A DNA stretch of 64,000 bases from Betaproteobacteria bacterium (GTDB taxonomy: Bacteria > Pseudomonadota > Gammaproteobacteria > Burkholderiales > Thiobacillaceae): positions 124,001-188,000 of the forward strand of contig JACRNB010000011.1 in assembly GCA_016219425.1 (NCBI GenBank), given 5' to 3'. The notes beneath the pieces were generated by a model that saw nothing but the letters and a program-made list of their open reading frames with translations, searched no databases and had not been told where the DNA came from. Shown here in pieces: positions 51,874 through 62,050 of this stretch; position 1 is the stretch's first letter, and every line of letters starts with the position of its first letter. The position numbers and the translations under genes were made by a program.

Positions 51874-52869
51874 GTGAGCCTGCTGGTCGGCGACATCGGC
51901 GGCACCCACACCCGGCTGGCCCTGGCTGAGCCGGACGCCCCGAGCGGCGGATGCCGCATCACCCTGCGCGACGTGACCCGGTATGAAAACGCGCGCTACC
52001 CCGACCTCGACGCCATCCTGGCGGAGTACCTCTCAAGCCGTTCGCCGGGCCGCGCCAGGACCGGCTGCCTTGCCGTGGCCGGCCCCACCGATGGCCGCCG
52101 GGTGCGTTTCACCAACCTGGGCTGGGAACTGGATGCCAACTGCCTGAGCGAGCGCCACGGCCTCGCCGGCCTGCGCTTCATCAACGACTTCAGCGCCGTG
52201 GGCTGGGGGCTCGCCGCCCTCGAAGCCAGCGATCTCTCCCCGTTGCAGGTCGGCAGGCCCTCCCCCCGTGCGCCGCGAGTCGCCGTGGGCGCAGGCACCG
52301 GCCTGGGAGTCAGCCTGTGCGTCTGGCAAGACCGGGGCTACCGCCCCCTGGCATCGGAGGGGGGGCACATCGGCTTCGCCCCGGTGAATGCGGAACAGGA
52401 CCGCCTGCTGGCATTCCTGCGCCGCACCCATGGCCGGGTGTCCGTGGAGCGTCTGGTCTCCGGCCCGGGACTGTGCGACATCTACCGCTTCTGCCTGGCC
52501 GAGGCGGGACGCCGGGAAGAAGGTGACGCCTGCCTGAGCCAGCCCGACGCGGCCCGCGCCGTCAGCCAGACCGGCCTGGCGCCGGAAGGCCCCGCCGAAG
52601 CGCAACGCGCCCTCGCCCTGTTCGTGCGCCTGTACGGGCAGGTGGCCGGCGACATCGCCCTCCTGACTCGCGCCGCAGGGGGCGTCTATCTCGCCGGGGG
52701 CATCGCCCCGCAGATCCTCACGGCCCTGCACGGCGCGGGCTTCCTGCTTGGTTTCCGCGACAAGGGGCGGTTTTCCGCCTGGATGGAAGAAGCGCCGGTG
52801 GCCGTGGCGCTGGCCCCGGACATCGGCCTCAGGGGCGCGGCGGTGGCGGCGGAGAACGAGGCGGCGTAG
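51874..52869 (+). CDS. glk: Glucokinase (GTG start)
   Basis: LLVGDIGGTHTRLALAE, AVAGPTDGRRVRFTNLGWELD, VGAGTGLGVS, SEGGHIGFAP. Confidence 0.93.
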   Translation: MSLLVGDIGGTHTRLALAEPDAPSGGCRITLRDVTRYENARYPDLDAILAEYLSSRSPGRARTGCLAVAGPTDGRRVRFTNLGWELDANCLSERHGLAGLRFINDFSAVGWGLAALEASDLSPLQVGRPSPRAPRVAVGAGTGLGVSLCVWQDRGYRPLASEGGHIGFAPVNAEQDRLLAFLRRTHGRVSVERLVSGPGLCDIYRFCLAEAGRREEGDACLSQPDAARAVSQTGLAPEGPAEAQRALALFVRLYGQVAGDIALLTRAAGGVYLAGGIAPQILTALHGAGFLLGFRDKGRFSAWMEEAPVAVALAPDIGLRGAAVAAENEAA

Positions 52870-53671
52870 CGCCCTGGGCGTAGTCCTTGAGGAGAGCCTT
52901 GAGGGCCTCCTTGTCCACCCCCTTGAGGGTGTCCTTGTCGATCCCCTGCAGCGGGTTCCGATTCATGCCCTTCGCATCCGCCGGCGGCGTCCCGGCGGCT
53001 ATAGCGGCCACAGCAGCCGCCGCTTCCGGCGCAGCGCCCGCCTGTTTCAGCACCTCCAGACCTTCCTGCGCCAACGCCTGCGCATTCCCGTCCGGGACCG
53101 CCATGCGGGCGGCCAGCTCGGCGGCGACCTCGGGCTTGAAACGCAGCGCCAGCCCCTGAGGACGCAATTCCACCCCGGTCAGCTTGCCCAGAGCCGCGTG
53201 AAACGGGGCCGCGTGACCGGAGCGCTCCAGCGCCCAATCCAGGATCGGACGCACCAGCCCGGCGGGTACGCTGGAACTGCCCGCCATCATGGCGTCCGCG
53301 GCAAGGAAAGGGCCGGCAGGGACCATGACCAGTTCCAGGTTGAGGTAGCGGGACAGCACCGGCACGCTGGCGCGCAGGAGCATGGTCCCCATGGCGATGC
53401 GCACCGAACCGATGCCGCCGCTGGCGCTCGCCACCGCCTCATCCAGGACGCGGCCCGCATCCGCCTCGCTCACCAGCACCTGGCCCGCCGCCACGCCCTG
53501 CACATTCTTCAGGCTGAGCAGGTCGGCCAACTTTGCGGTCTTGGCCGCCCCCACCCCCTCCCCCACCTCCGCCTGCGGCCTGGACAACATGGGCGAGGCG
53601 TCCGTGACGGCAAAGAACAGTCCGACTCCAACCAGAACGGGCAACAAAATCAGCAACAACAGCCAGCGCAT
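52829..53671 (-). CDS. Hypothetical exported/membrane-anchored protein
   Basis: N-terminal TM MRWLLLLILLPVLVGVGLFFAV; convergent overlap with glk 3' end. Confidence 0.65.
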   Translation of the reverse strand: MRWLLLLILLPVLVGVGLFFAVTDASPMLSRPQAEVGEGVGAAKTAKLADLLSLKNVQGVAAGQVLVSEADAGRVLDEAVASASGGIGSVRIAMGTMLLRASVPVLSRYLNLELVMVPAGPFLAADAMMAGSSSVPAGLVRPILDWALERSGHAAPFHAALGKLTGVELRPQGLALRFKPEVAAELAARMAVPDGNAQALAQEGLEVLKQAGAAPEAAAAVAAIAAGTPPADAKGMNRNPLQGIDKDTLKGVDKEALKALLKDYAQGATPPRSPPPPPRP

Positions 53672-53672
53672 A

Positions 53673-54311
53673 TCAGTCTTCCTCTCGGTAATTTCCGAAT
53701 TTTTCCAGGGCCTCGGCCATCTCGTCCCGGCTCAACAGCACCGGCTCACCCGCCTGGCAGGCGCGCAGGTAGTGCGCGCACAAGGCCTCCACTTCCAGCG
53801 CCAGATTCAGCGCGGCCTCAAGACTTCCGCCCCAGGCCGTCAAGCCGTGGTTCGCCATCAGGCAGGCGCGGCGTCCTTGCAAGGCGCTCACCACCTGATC
53901 CGACAGCGCCTGGGTGCCAAAGGTGGCATACCCGGCGCAGCGGATGTCCTCGCCCCCGGCCAGGGCCACCATGTAGTGGAACGATGGCACCCCGCGACGC
54001 AGACAGGACAGGGCCACGGCAAAGGGGGAATGGGCGTGCACCACAGCCTGCGCCTCGGGGAAGGCGGCATAGATGTCACGGTGAAAGCGCCACTCGCTGG
54101 AGGGACGCATCTCCGCAGGGGCGACGCCGTCGAGTGTGACCGGCACGATGTCCCGCGCCGCCAGCCCGCTCATCTCGCGCCCGGAAGGCGTAATCAGGAA
54201 TCCCTCCGGTGAGCGGGCGCTCACATTTCCGGAAGCGGCCAGATTCAGGCCCAGCGCGACGGTGCGACGGGCGACATCGGCGACCTGGGCGGGGCGTTGC
54301 GAGAGGTTCAT
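53673..54311 (-). CDS. Class II aldolase/adducin family protein
   Basis: SGNVSARSPEGFLITPSG, VVHAHSPFAVALS, NHGLTAWG. Confidence 0.92.
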   Translation of the reverse strand: MNLSQRPAQVADVARRTVALGLNLAASGNVSARSPEGFLITPSGREMSGLAARDIVPVTLDGVAPAEMRPSSEWRFHRDIYAAFPEAQAVVHAHSPFAVALSCLRRGVPSFHYMVALAGGEDIRCAGYATFGTQALSDQVVSALQGRRACLMANHGLTAWGGSLEAALNLALEVEALCAHYLRACQAGEPVLLSRDEMAEALEKFGNYREED

Positions 54312-54336
54312 GTCGTGGTCACCCAGGCTGGGTTGA

Positions 54337-54372
54337 CTCCCCCCTTTGAAAAAGGGGAGCTGGGGGGGATTT
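54337..54372. repeat. Palindromic repeat element (intergenic copy of the one inside dsrN)
   Basis: ctcccccctttgaaaaaggggagctgggggggattt. Confidence 0.8.
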
Positions 54373-54395
54373 CTGAGCGGGTGCGCCGGGCCACG

Positions 54396-55472
54396 TCACA
54401 CCCAATCCGGAAACAGGGCGGCCATCGCGCCGCGATCCGCCGCGCAAACACCGCGCTCAGTGATCAACCCGCTCACCAGCCGCGCCGGGGTGACGTCGAA
54501 AGCAGGGTTGGCGCAGGCGCTGCCGACGGGGGTCAGGTGAACGCTCACCATGCGGCCATCCTCCGCCCGACCGACGATGCGGCTCACCTCCTCCGGCGCG
54601 CGCTCTTCGATGGGGATGTCGCGCCCGGAGGCGAGATGGAAGTCGATGCTGGGGCCAGGGGCCGCCACCCAGAACGGCACGCCGTTGTCATGCGCCGCCA
54701 GGGCCTTGAGGTAGGTGCCGATCTTGTTGGCCACGTCGCCATTGGCGGCGACGCGATCCGTGCCGACGATGCACAGGTCCACCCGGCCCTGCTGCATGAG
54801 ATGGCCCCCGGCGTTGTCGGCGATGACGGTATGGGGGATGCCGGCCTGGGCCAGCTCCCAGGCGGTGAGGCTCGCGCCCTGGTTGCGGGGTCGGGTCTCG
54901 TCCACCCAGACATGGACCGGGACGCCCGCCTCTTGCGCCGCGAACACGGGGGCCAGGGCGGTGCCCCAATCCACCGTCGCCAGCCAGCCGGCGTTGCAAT
55001 GGGTGAGTACGTTCACCGCCGCATCTCCCTTGTGCGCGGCGCGAATCAGCGCCAGACCATGCTGGCCGATGGCCCGGTTCTGCGCCACGTCCTCCTCGCA
55101 GATCGCGGCCGCCTCGGCCCAGGCGGCGGGTAAGCGCTCGCTCACCGGCAAGGCCTGCAAGCGCAAGGCCATCCGCTCCACCGCCCAACGCAGGTTCACC
55201 GCCGTGGGGCGCGTGGCGGCCAGGGTTTCCGCCGCCGTCCGCACCTGTGTGTCCGACGCGCCGAAACGCAGGGCCAGGGCCATGCCATAGGCCGCCGTCG
55301 CCCCGATCAGCGGCGCGCCGCGCACACGCATGACGCGAATCGCCTCGGCGGCGTCTTCCAGCGTCTCCAGGCGACGCCAGACGAACTCGTGCGGCAGACG
55401 GGTCTGGTCGATGATTTCAACCCCGCCATCGGCAGGCTGAATGGTGCGGGTGGGGGCGTCTTGTACAAGCAT
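54396..55472 (-). CDS. mtnA: S-methyl-5-thioribose-1-phosphate isomerase
   Basis: [73 protein letters not shown]. Confidence 0.95.
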   Translation of the reverse strand: MLVQDAPTRTIQPADGGVEIIDQTRLPHEFVWRRLETLEDAAEAIRVMRVRGAPLIGATAAYGMALALRFGASDTQVRTAAETLAATRPTAVNLRWAVERMALRLQALPVSERLPAAWAEAAAICEEDVAQNRAIGQHGLALIRAAHKGDAAVNVLTHCNAGWLATVDWGTALAPVFAAQEAGVPVHVWVDETRPRNQGASLTAWELAQAGIPHTVIADNAGGHLMQQGRVDLCIVGTDRVAANGDVANKIGTYLKALAAHDNGVPFWVAAPGPSIDFHLASGRDIPIEERAPEEVSRIVGRAEDGRMVSVHLTPVGSACANPAFDVTPARLVSGLITERGVCAADRGAMAALFPDWV

Positions 55473-55508
55473 GGGCTGGATTATCGGGCCAGCCGCTAGA
55501 ATCCGGCC

Positions 55509-56081
55509 ATGCTTGCCGCAACCCTTCTCCCCGCCCTCAACCGCGTCCTCGATACCCAGCCCAACGTGCTCTCCCGGCTTCAGGCCCATGCCGGAAAGTT
55601 CGTGTGTCTGGCCCTGCCGGGCATGCCCCTGAATCTGGAAATCGTCGAGACCGGCCATCTGATCCCCGCCCCGGACAACGCGGCGCCCGCGCTGACCCTC
55701 ACCCCCGACCTCGCCGCCCTGCCCCGCCTGCTCACCGGCGGCGCTCTGGCGGAGCTGTTCCGGGCGGAAGGCGACGGCGTGCTGGCGGCGGAACTGTCCG
55801 GCGCCCTGCATGGCTTCGACTGGGTGCTGGCCCTGCGCCCCTGGCTGGGGGACATGGCCGCCACGCGGGCGGATCAGTTTCTGAAGGAGTTTCTGGACTG
55901 GAAGCCCCGTACCCTGGACGCCGCCGGTCGCAATCTGGCGGAGTACGCCGTGTACGAGGCCAACCTGCTGGCGGACCCCATGGCCGTGCACGAATTCATC
56001 GCCGGGGTGGACCGCCTGCGCGAAGACGCGGATCGGCTGGAAGCGCGACTGGCCCTGCTGGAAAGTCGCCGTCCCTCATGA
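55509..56081 (+). CDS. ubiJ: UbiJ-like SCP2 domain accessory factor for ubiquinone biosynthesis
   Basis: SCP2-type pattern and location upstream of ubiB. Confidence 0.82.
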   Translation: MLAATLLPALNRVLDTQPNVLSRLQAHAGKFVCLALPGMPLNLEIVETGHLIPAPDNAAPALTLTPDLAALPRLLTGGALAELFRAEGDGVLAAELSGALHGFDWVLALRPWLGDMAATRADQFLKEFLDWKPRTLDAAGRNLAEYAVYEANLLADPMAVHEFIAGVDRLREDADRLEARLALLESRRPS

Positions 56082-56167
56082 CGCCGCGCTCATGCCAGAT
56101 CATCACCGTCTACGCCCCCGACCCCGCGTTGTGGGAAGCTGACTACAAACGGAGAAAAAAGCCATGA
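56078..56167 (+). pseudogene. 29-codon remnant resembling the C-terminus of a DUF4258-type toxin
   Basis: [29 protein letters not shown]; directly upstream of YgiT-type antitoxin-like gene. Confidence 0.6.
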
Positions 56168-56388
56168 AATGCAGCCTCTGCAAAACCGGCGAGACGCACC
56201 CCGGCAGAACCACCGTCACCCTGGAGCGGACGGGTTGCGTGGTGGTCATCCGCGAGGTGCCGGCGGAAATCTGCGACAACTGCGGCGAGTACTACCTGGA
56301 TGAAGTGACCGCTCGCCGGGTGTATGGCAACGCTGAACAGGGTTTTGAACGCCATGTAGAAGTCGAAATCCAACGCTACGCCGCCTAA
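56164..56388 (+). CDS. YgiT/MqsA-type zinc finger protein (antitoxin-like)
   Basis: [48 protein letters not shown]. Confidence 0.9.
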   Translation: MKCSLCKTGETHPGRTTVTLERTGCVVVIREVPAEICDNCGEYYLDEVTARRVYGNAEQGFERHVEVEIQRYAA

Positions 56389-57893
56389 TGTTCCTGTTCC
56401 GTCTCGCCCGCATCAAGTTCACCGCCATCCGCTACGGCCTGGATGAATTCTTCCTCGGTCACGAGCGGGTGCGCTTTGTGCGCCCCCTGGTGCGCGGCCT
56501 GTTCTTCTGGCGCGACCTGTCGCGCCCCCGCGCCGAGCGCCTGCGCCTGGCGCTGGAATCCCTGGGGCCCATCTTCATCAAGTTCGGGCAGATGCTCTCC
56601 ACCCGGCGCGACCTCATCCCCGCCGACATCGCCGAGGAACTGGCCAAGCTCCAGGACCGCGTCCCCCCCTTCCCCAGCGTCCAGGCCCTGGCGGTGCTGC
56701 GCCGCGCCTACGGGCGCGAGGCGGCGGAGGTGTTCGCCGAATTCGACCCCACCCCGGTGGCCTCCGCCTCCGTGGCCCAGGTGCATCGCGCCACCCTGAA
56801 GTCGGGCGAACGGGTGGCGGTCAAGGTGCTGCGTCCCAACATCGAGCCGGTGATCCGCCAGGACGTGCGGCTGATGGACGCACTGGCCTGGTTGCTGGAG
56901 ACCCTGTGGTGGGACGGCAAGCGCCTGAAGCCGCGCGAGGTGGTGGCGGAGTTTGCCAAGCATCTGGATGACGAACTGGATCTGGTGCGAGAGGCCGCCA
57001 ACTGCTCGCAACTGCGCCGCAACTTTGCCGCCTCCACCATGCTGGCCGTGCCCGAGGTGTACTGGGACTACTGCACTGCCGAGGTCATGGTCATGACCTG
57101 GATGGACGGCACGCCCATCTCCCAGACCGACGAACTGCGCCGACGCGGGGTGGATATCCCGCGTCTGGCCCGGGCGGGGGTGGAGATCTTCTTCACCCAG
57201 GTGTTCCGCGACGGCTTTTTCCACGCCGACATGCACCCCGGCAACGTGCTGGTGACGGACGCCGGGCAATACATCGCCCTCGACTTCGGCATCATGGGCA
57301 CGCTCACGGAGACGGATAAAAACTACCTGGCGCGCAACTTCCTGGCCTTCTTCCGGCGCGACTACAAGGCCGTGGCCATGGCCCACATCGAGTCCGGCTG
57401 GGTGCCGCCCCAGACCCGCTCCGATGAATTCGAGGCCGCCATCCGCGCCGTGTGCGAGCCGGTGTTCGACCGTCCGCTGAAAGAGATCGCCTTCGGCAAG
57501 GTGCTGTTGCGCCTGTTCCAGACCTCGCGCCGCTTCGGCATGGAGATCCAGCCGCAACTGGTGATGCTGCAAAAGACCCTGCTCAACATCGAAGGCCTGG
57601 GCCGCAGCCTGGACCCGGATCTGGACCTGTGGACCACCGCCAAGCCCTTCCTGGAACGCTGGATGAGCGAACAACTGGGCTGGCGCGGCTGGCTCAAGAC
57701 CCTGAAGGAAGAGGCCCCCTACTGGGGCATGCTGATCCCGCAACTGCCGCGTCTGGCGCATCAGGCGATGCGCACCGACCGGCTGGAAAAACTGGAAGCG
57801 GGGCTGGCGGTGATGCTGGCGCAGCAACGCGCGCGCAACCGCTGGCTGGCGGTGATCGCGGGGGTGCTGCTGCTGGGCTTGCTGCTGCCTTAG
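56388..57893 (+). CDS. ubiB: Ubiquinone biosynthesis protein kinase-like UbiB
   Basis: [32 protein letters not shown] (KxGQ), [21 protein letters not shown]. Confidence 0.96.
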   Translation: MFLFRLARIKFTAIRYGLDEFFLGHERVRFVRPLVRGLFFWRDLSRPRAERLRLALESLGPIFIKFGQMLSTRRDLIPADIAEELAKLQDRVPPFPSVQALAVLRRAYGREAAEVFAEFDPTPVASASVAQVHRATLKSGERVAVKVLRPNIEPVIRQDVRLMDALAWLLETLWWDGKRLKPREVVAEFAKHLDDELDLVREAANCSQLRRNFAASTMLAVPEVYWDYCTAEVMVMTWMDGTPISQTDELRRRGVDIPRLARAGVEIFFTQVFRDGFFHADMHPGNVLVTDAGQYIALDFGIMGTLTETDKNYLARNFLAFFRRDYKAVAMAHIESGWVPPQTRSDEFEAAIRAVCEPVFDRPLKEIAFGKVLLRLFQTSRRFGMEIQPQLVMLQKTLLNIEGLGRSLDPDLDLWTTAKPFLERWMSEQLGWRGWLKTLKEEAPYWGMLIPQLPRLAHQAMRTDRLEKLEAGLAVMLAQQRARNRWLAVIAGVLLLGLLLP

Positions 57894-57923
57894 CTCTCCG
57901 GGCCGTCGGCGGCGGAATCGATG

Positions 57924-58712
57924 CTACGGGGCTGTCCCCCGGCACAGCGCCATTTGGAGCGCCTGAAACACCTCACCGGTGCTCGCGCTTTGCGCAAAGA
58001 CGGTCACGTTCAGGTCTTCCCGCTTCCAACCCTGTTCCAGGCGGAGAGCCAGGCGAAAATCTAAGCGCCCATCCCCTGCTGGTACATGCAGAGGCCCGAG
58101 CAATTGGCGCACCACATAATCATGTCGCAACAAATTGCCTGCGTTCTCTCCCGCCTCGATGCGCGAACTGAGGCGATTCTCGTGCAGGGCCAGGAAGACC
58201 TGGATATCGCGCGCCGCACCCCGCATTTCCAGGCTCCCCGCCACATCCAGGCTGGTAGCCGTACTCTTCCCCAGAGCAAGCCGGAGGATCGGAGCCTCGC
58301 CTGGGCGCGGGGCCGGGGGGCCTCCTCCCCAGCCGGGCCGCCAGTCCCTTCCATCCAGCACAAACTGGGGCGTGTACACCGTTCGTGCGCGGCTCACGCC
58401 GGCCAGCCAGCGCTGTCGGGCCGAGTAGGCAGGATTGGAAAAGCGATCCGTCCATCCCAGACCGTTCCAGTAATCAACATGAAAGGCCAGTGGCGCCAGC
58501 CGGTTTCCCGACATTTCCAACTCCCGTAGTGTGGAGAGCCACTGATCTGCCGGCGGGCAACTGCTGCATCCCTCCGAGGTGTACAGCTCCAGCAGAGAGG
58601 TGCGCGCCGGCCCGCTGCTGGCCGTGCATGCGGGAGCGGCCAGGGCAGCGCCATGACAAACCAGGAATAACGCCAGAGGCCAGCGGGGGCTCATGCGCCG
58701 CCCCCGATCCAC
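57924..58712 (-). CDS. DUF1223 domain-containing exported protein
   Basis: LLELYTSEGCSSCPPADQWLS...FHVDYWNGLGWTDRFSNPAYSARQ...TPQFVLDG. Confidence 0.92.
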   Translation of the reverse strand: MDRGRRMSPRWPLALFLVCHGAALAAPACTASSGPARTSLLELYTSEGCSSCPPADQWLSTLRELEMSGNRLAPLAFHVDYWNGLGWTDRFSNPAYSARQRWLAGVSRARTVYTPQFVLDGRDWRPGWGGGPPAPRPGEAPILRLALGKSTATSLDVAGSLEMRGAARDIQVFLALHENRLSSRIEAGENAGNLLRHDYVVRQLLGPLHVPAGDGRLDFRLALRLEQGWKREDLNVTVFAQSASTGEVFQALQMALCRGTAP

Positions 58713-59266
58713 GACAACACCCGCGCCAGACCGTCAAAGAACAGGCTGTACAAGGCGATGGGCAAGGGCAAACCCAGCACGGTTCCCAACAGGTAATGGC
58801 GCAGACGCACGCCGGACAGGGCCAGGGCGACGTTCAGAACGGGCAGGGTCTGGAACGCCAGCCGCAACAGGATTACCGCACTCAGCGGATGGGCATCCAG
58901 CCGCGCCAGAAGGCGGCGGGCGACGGGGTTGCCCCACGCCCGCAGGGCCGGGCCGCCGAGGCCCCGGAACAACAAGAAACTGACCATGCAGGCGGTGCAG
59001 GCCGCGACGTAGACCGCCAGCCCGCCCCAAAGCTTGCCCAGCACCAGCACGGCGGCGGCCAGGAAGATCCAGCCGGGAATCTGGACCAGATTGCCCAGGA
59101 CGAAGGCCAGCACAAACCCCAGCAGGCCCGCGCCCCGGTGATCCTGGATCAGTTGCCGCAGCGCCTCCACGCTGAAGTGTTCGCGCCACCCGGCCAGGTA
59201 AAACACCGTGGGAGGGAGGATCAGCAACAGCGCCACGCCAAACCGCTGCATCAGGGGAGAAGGCAT
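58691..59266 (-). CDS. TVP38/TMEM64 (VTT domain) family membrane protein
   Basis: Multi-TM, GNLVQIPGWIFLAAAVLVLGKLWGGLAVYVAACTACMVSFLLFRGLG. Confidence 0.85.
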   Translation of the reverse strand: MPSPLMQRFGVALLLILPPTVFYLAGWREHFSVEALRQLIQDHRGAGLLGFVLAFVLGNLVQIPGWIFLAAAVLVLGKLWGGLAVYVAACTACMVSFLLFRGLGGPALRAWGNPVARRLLARLDAHPLSAVILLRLAFQTLPVLNVALALSGVRLRHYLLGTVLGLPLPIALYSLFFDGLARVLSWIGGGA

Positions 59267-59294
59267 GGCGGTCTCCGGAACGGGGCGCTGCGCA

Positions 59295-59780
59295 TCACGC
59301 GATGGGGAGTTTTTTCCGCAGGCATCGCGCCACGACATGATCCAGGCTCAGCCTGCCCGCGCCGTTGAGCAACAGGGGCGTGAACATGATCAGGTAGATG
59401 AGCGGCAGCTTCCAGCCGTTCTCCGCCACGTTGTAGCCGTTTCCGGCATGGACGCTGACCCAGGCCACCACGGTCAGGACGACCAGCGAGACGCTGGTGA
59501 GGCGCGTCGCCAGACCCAGCGCCAGCGCCACCGGGCCGAGCAGTTCGGTCCAGGTGGCGATCTGCCAGCTGATCTCCGGCGGAATCAGGCTGAAGGGGAA
59601 GGGGAAGCGGTCCTGGATGTCGGCAAACCAGTTCTCGCCGTGGAATTTCTCCAGGCCGGACTCCAGGAACTCATAGGCCAGGAGCAGGCGCAGGCCCAAG
59701 GGCGCGACCCACTCCCCGATCCGGTTGGCGCAGTAATGGAGATCGCTGGTCCAGATGGCGACTCGCAGGATTGGTTTCAT
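59295..59780 (-). CDS. DoxX family membrane protein, paralogue 2 (in metallophore cluster)
   Basis: LAYEFLESGLEKFHGENWFADIQDRFPFPF...ATWTELLGPVALALGLATR. Confidence 0.9.
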   Translation of the reverse strand: MKPILRVAIWTSDLHYCANRIGEWVAPLGLRLLLAYEFLESGLEKFHGENWFADIQDRFPFPFSLIPPEISWQIATWTELLGPVALALGLATRLTSVSLVVLTVVAWVSVHAGNGYNVAENGWKLPLIYLIMFTPLLLNGAGRLSLDHVVARCLRKKLPIA

Positions 59781-60541
59781 GTTTCGCTCCAGGTTCCCAG
59801 CACCGCGCCCTGCGCGCGCATCTCGCGCAGCAGGCCCTCGCCAGCAGTCAGATAGGTGAAAAAGTTCTCGGGCCGGGTCTCGCCGGCCAGGCGCGCCAGT
59901 GCCTCGCGACCGCTGCACGAATGAGTACGCAGCAGGGCGATCAGGTGCGCCGCCAGGGGGTTGAGCAGGATGAAGCGCACGGCATCGGCGTCATCGCGAA
60001 ACAGCAGGTAGCAGTACGGCGTGGCGGCGGCGGCCTCCGGCGGGCGGGCCGGGCCGATGCGGTGCACCGGGTAGCGGTAACACGCCAGACGCGCACCCGG
60101 GGCCAGCGCGGGGCGGCCCGTCAGCAGGTCTCCCTGCGGGTCGATCCGCGCCCGCTCCACCTCATCGGGCGCAATGAACACATCCAGCTCCAGCCATTCG
60201 TAATGCATGAATTCCGCCAGCCAGGGGCGGGAGGGAAACAGGCCCGCCGCCTCGGGTTCGATCCAGTCGAGAAAGGTCTTGGGGAGGTCGCGGAACCAGG
60301 GCGAGGGGCAGCGGCATTCGATAAAGAAGCGCCGTACCGTGCGCCGCCAGGCCTGCACCCCCAAAATCTCGCGGGTGATGGGGTAGCAGGCTAGGAGAAA
60401 TCCCTCCAGGTTGTTGAACAGCAGTTCTTCGTACACCCGCATGCGCCGCGCGGGTGCGCCAAGGGGGAGAGGCGCGCCGCGCGGGGCGCGAATGCGGGCG
60501 GCGAAGGCGCTCTGGTATGCGGTGAATGCCATGGCGTCAGG
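59777..60541 (-). CDS. DUF2063 / HvfC (BufC)-like RiPP maturation protein
   Basis: [18 protein letters not shown]...[29 protein letters not shown]; overlaps DUF692 gene. Confidence 0.9.
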   Translation of the reverse strand, partial: PDAMAFTAYQSAFAARIRAPRGAPLPLGAPARRMRVYEELLFNNLEGFLLACYPITREILGVQAWRRTVRRFFIECRCPSPWFRDLPKTFLDWIEPEAAGLFPSRPWLAEFMHYEWLELDVFIAPDEVERARIDPQGDLLTGRPALAPGARLACYRYPVHRIGPARPPEAAAATPYCYLLFRDDADAVRFILLNPLAAHLIALLRTHSCSGREALARLAGETRPENFFTYLTAGEGLLREMRAQGAVLGTWSET

Positions 60542-61379
60542 CGACATGGCGCAGCTCCGAGTAGCGAGCTTGCAGGCGGGCGATGCGCTCCACCTCCGGC
60601 AGCAGATCGGCCAGAGGCGGGATGTTGAAGTCCCGTTCCAGCAGGGTGGGCGGCGCGCCGATGCGGGCATAGGCGTGCTCCAGCAGCGCCCACACCGGGT
60701 CGATCACCGCCGCGCCGTGGGTGTCGATGATGAGGTCGTCCGCCTCCCGGTAATGCCCGGCCATGTGCACATAGACCACGCGCTCCAGCGGCAGGGCGTC
60801 GAGGAAGGCGCGGGGGTCGAAGGCGAAATTGACGCTGTTTACATAGACGTTGTTCACGTCCAGGTGCAGGTCGCAATCCGCCTCCTCCAGCACGGCGCGA
60901 ATGAAGGCGGTTTCGCTCATCTCGGCGATGGCCGGCGCGACATAGTAGGAGGCGTTTTCGATGGCGATGCGCCGCTCCAGGATGTCCTGGGTGCGGCGGA
61001 TGCGTTCCGCCGTATGGCGCACGGCGTCCGCCGTGAAGGGAATCGGCAACAGGTCGTAGAGGTGGCCCTGGTCGGCGCACCAGGACAGGTGCTCGGTGTA
61101 GAGGCGCATGCCGTATTCATCCAGAAAGCGCCGGGTGCGCTGGAGGAACACTTCGTCCAGAGGGGCCGGGCCGCCCAGGTTCAAGGACAGGCCGTGGGCG
61201 ACGATGGGGCGGCGTTCGGAAATATGGCGCAGGTCTTTACGCCGGGAACCGCCCATGTCCAGCCAGTTTTCCGGGGCAAGCTCGAAGAAGTCGATGGCGT
61301 CCGGGATCGCGGCCCTGAGGTCGGGAAGATGCTCCCGCCTCAGGCCCAGGCCCGCGCCATGCGCTGGGGTGTTTCGCAT
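60537..61379 (-). CDS. DUF692 / HvfB (BufB, MbnB-like) multinuclear iron RiPP maturase
   Basis: [67 protein letters not shown]. Confidence 0.95.
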   Translation of the reverse strand: MRNTPAHGAGLGLRREHLPDLRAAIPDAIDFFELAPENWLDMGGSRRKDLRHISERRPIVAHGLSLNLGGPAPLDEVFLQRTRRFLDEYGMRLYTEHLSWCADQGHLYDLLPIPFTADAVRHTAERIRRTQDILERRIAIENASYYVAPAIAEMSETAFIRAVLEEADCDLHLDVNNVYVNSVNFAFDPRAFLDALPLERVVYVHMAGHYREADDLIIDTHGAAVIDPVWALLEHAYARIGAPPTLLERDFNIPPLADLLPEVERIARLQARYSELRHVA

Positions 61380-61397
61380 GGTCTGAGCTCCGCTCGC

Positions 61398-61808
61398 TTA
61401 CTTGTTGCCGCCGCACTTGCCTTCAGCGGCCTTGACCTTGTCGCCACCGCACTTGCCCTCCATGGCCTTGCCCTCCCCCGCCTTGGCCTTGCTGACGGAG
61501 GCGCCGCACTTGCCGTCCTTGGCCTTGGTCTTCTTGGCGCCACACTTGCCTTCACCACACTTGCCGTCCTTGGCCTTGACGGCCTTGGCCCCCTTGTCGC
61601 CGCCGCACTTGGCCTCGGCAGCCTTGTCGGCGCGACCGCCGCACTTGCCGTCCATCGCCTTCTCATCCGCTGCGGCTACCAGATAGCCGTGGCTGAGAGA
61701 CTGCATGGCGAAGGGATTGCCCGCCGCATGGGCGTTGCTGGAGACCCCGGTGGCGACGCCAATGGCGGTGGCCAGGGCGAGGGTCAGGGTAGTCTTGGTC
61801 GGATTCAT
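61398..61808 (-). CDS. HvfA/bufferin-like precursor peptide with seven KCG motifs
   Basis: Signal peptide then low-complexity DGKCGGR...EAKCGGDK...DGKCGEGKCGAKK...DGKCGAS...EGKCGGDK...EGKCGGNK. Confidence 0.9.
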   Translation of the reverse strand: MNPTKTTLTLALATAIGVATGVSSNAHAAGNPFAMQSLSHGYLVAAADEKAMDGKCGGRADKAAEAKCGGDKGAKAVKAKDGKCGEGKCGAKKTKAKDGKCGASVSKAKAGEGKAMEGKCGGDKVKAAEGKCGGNK

Positions 61809-62050
61809 TTCATTTCTCCAGAAAGTCAGTTTGCATGCCCGGATGGGCGGTTCATGGCGACATTCCCAAAGGGCCGGGAGGCTATCCCGGATGGCCACAA
61901 TTCGGCGTCGTCCGTGGATTGGTCGCAACCGCTGCGAATTCCTTACAACTTTTTTCAAACCCTCTGCACAACCCTTCCCATGCAGCCCTGTAAGGATTTC
62001 CGGTGCGCCGCGACCAATAGGCAGAAACCTTTCCTGATCTGGAGACTGCC

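Noticed and set aside
56385-57827. 480-aa minus-strand ORF antisense to ubiB
   Set aside because: Shadow ORF with His/Gln/Gly bias; ubiB motifs are on the plus strand.
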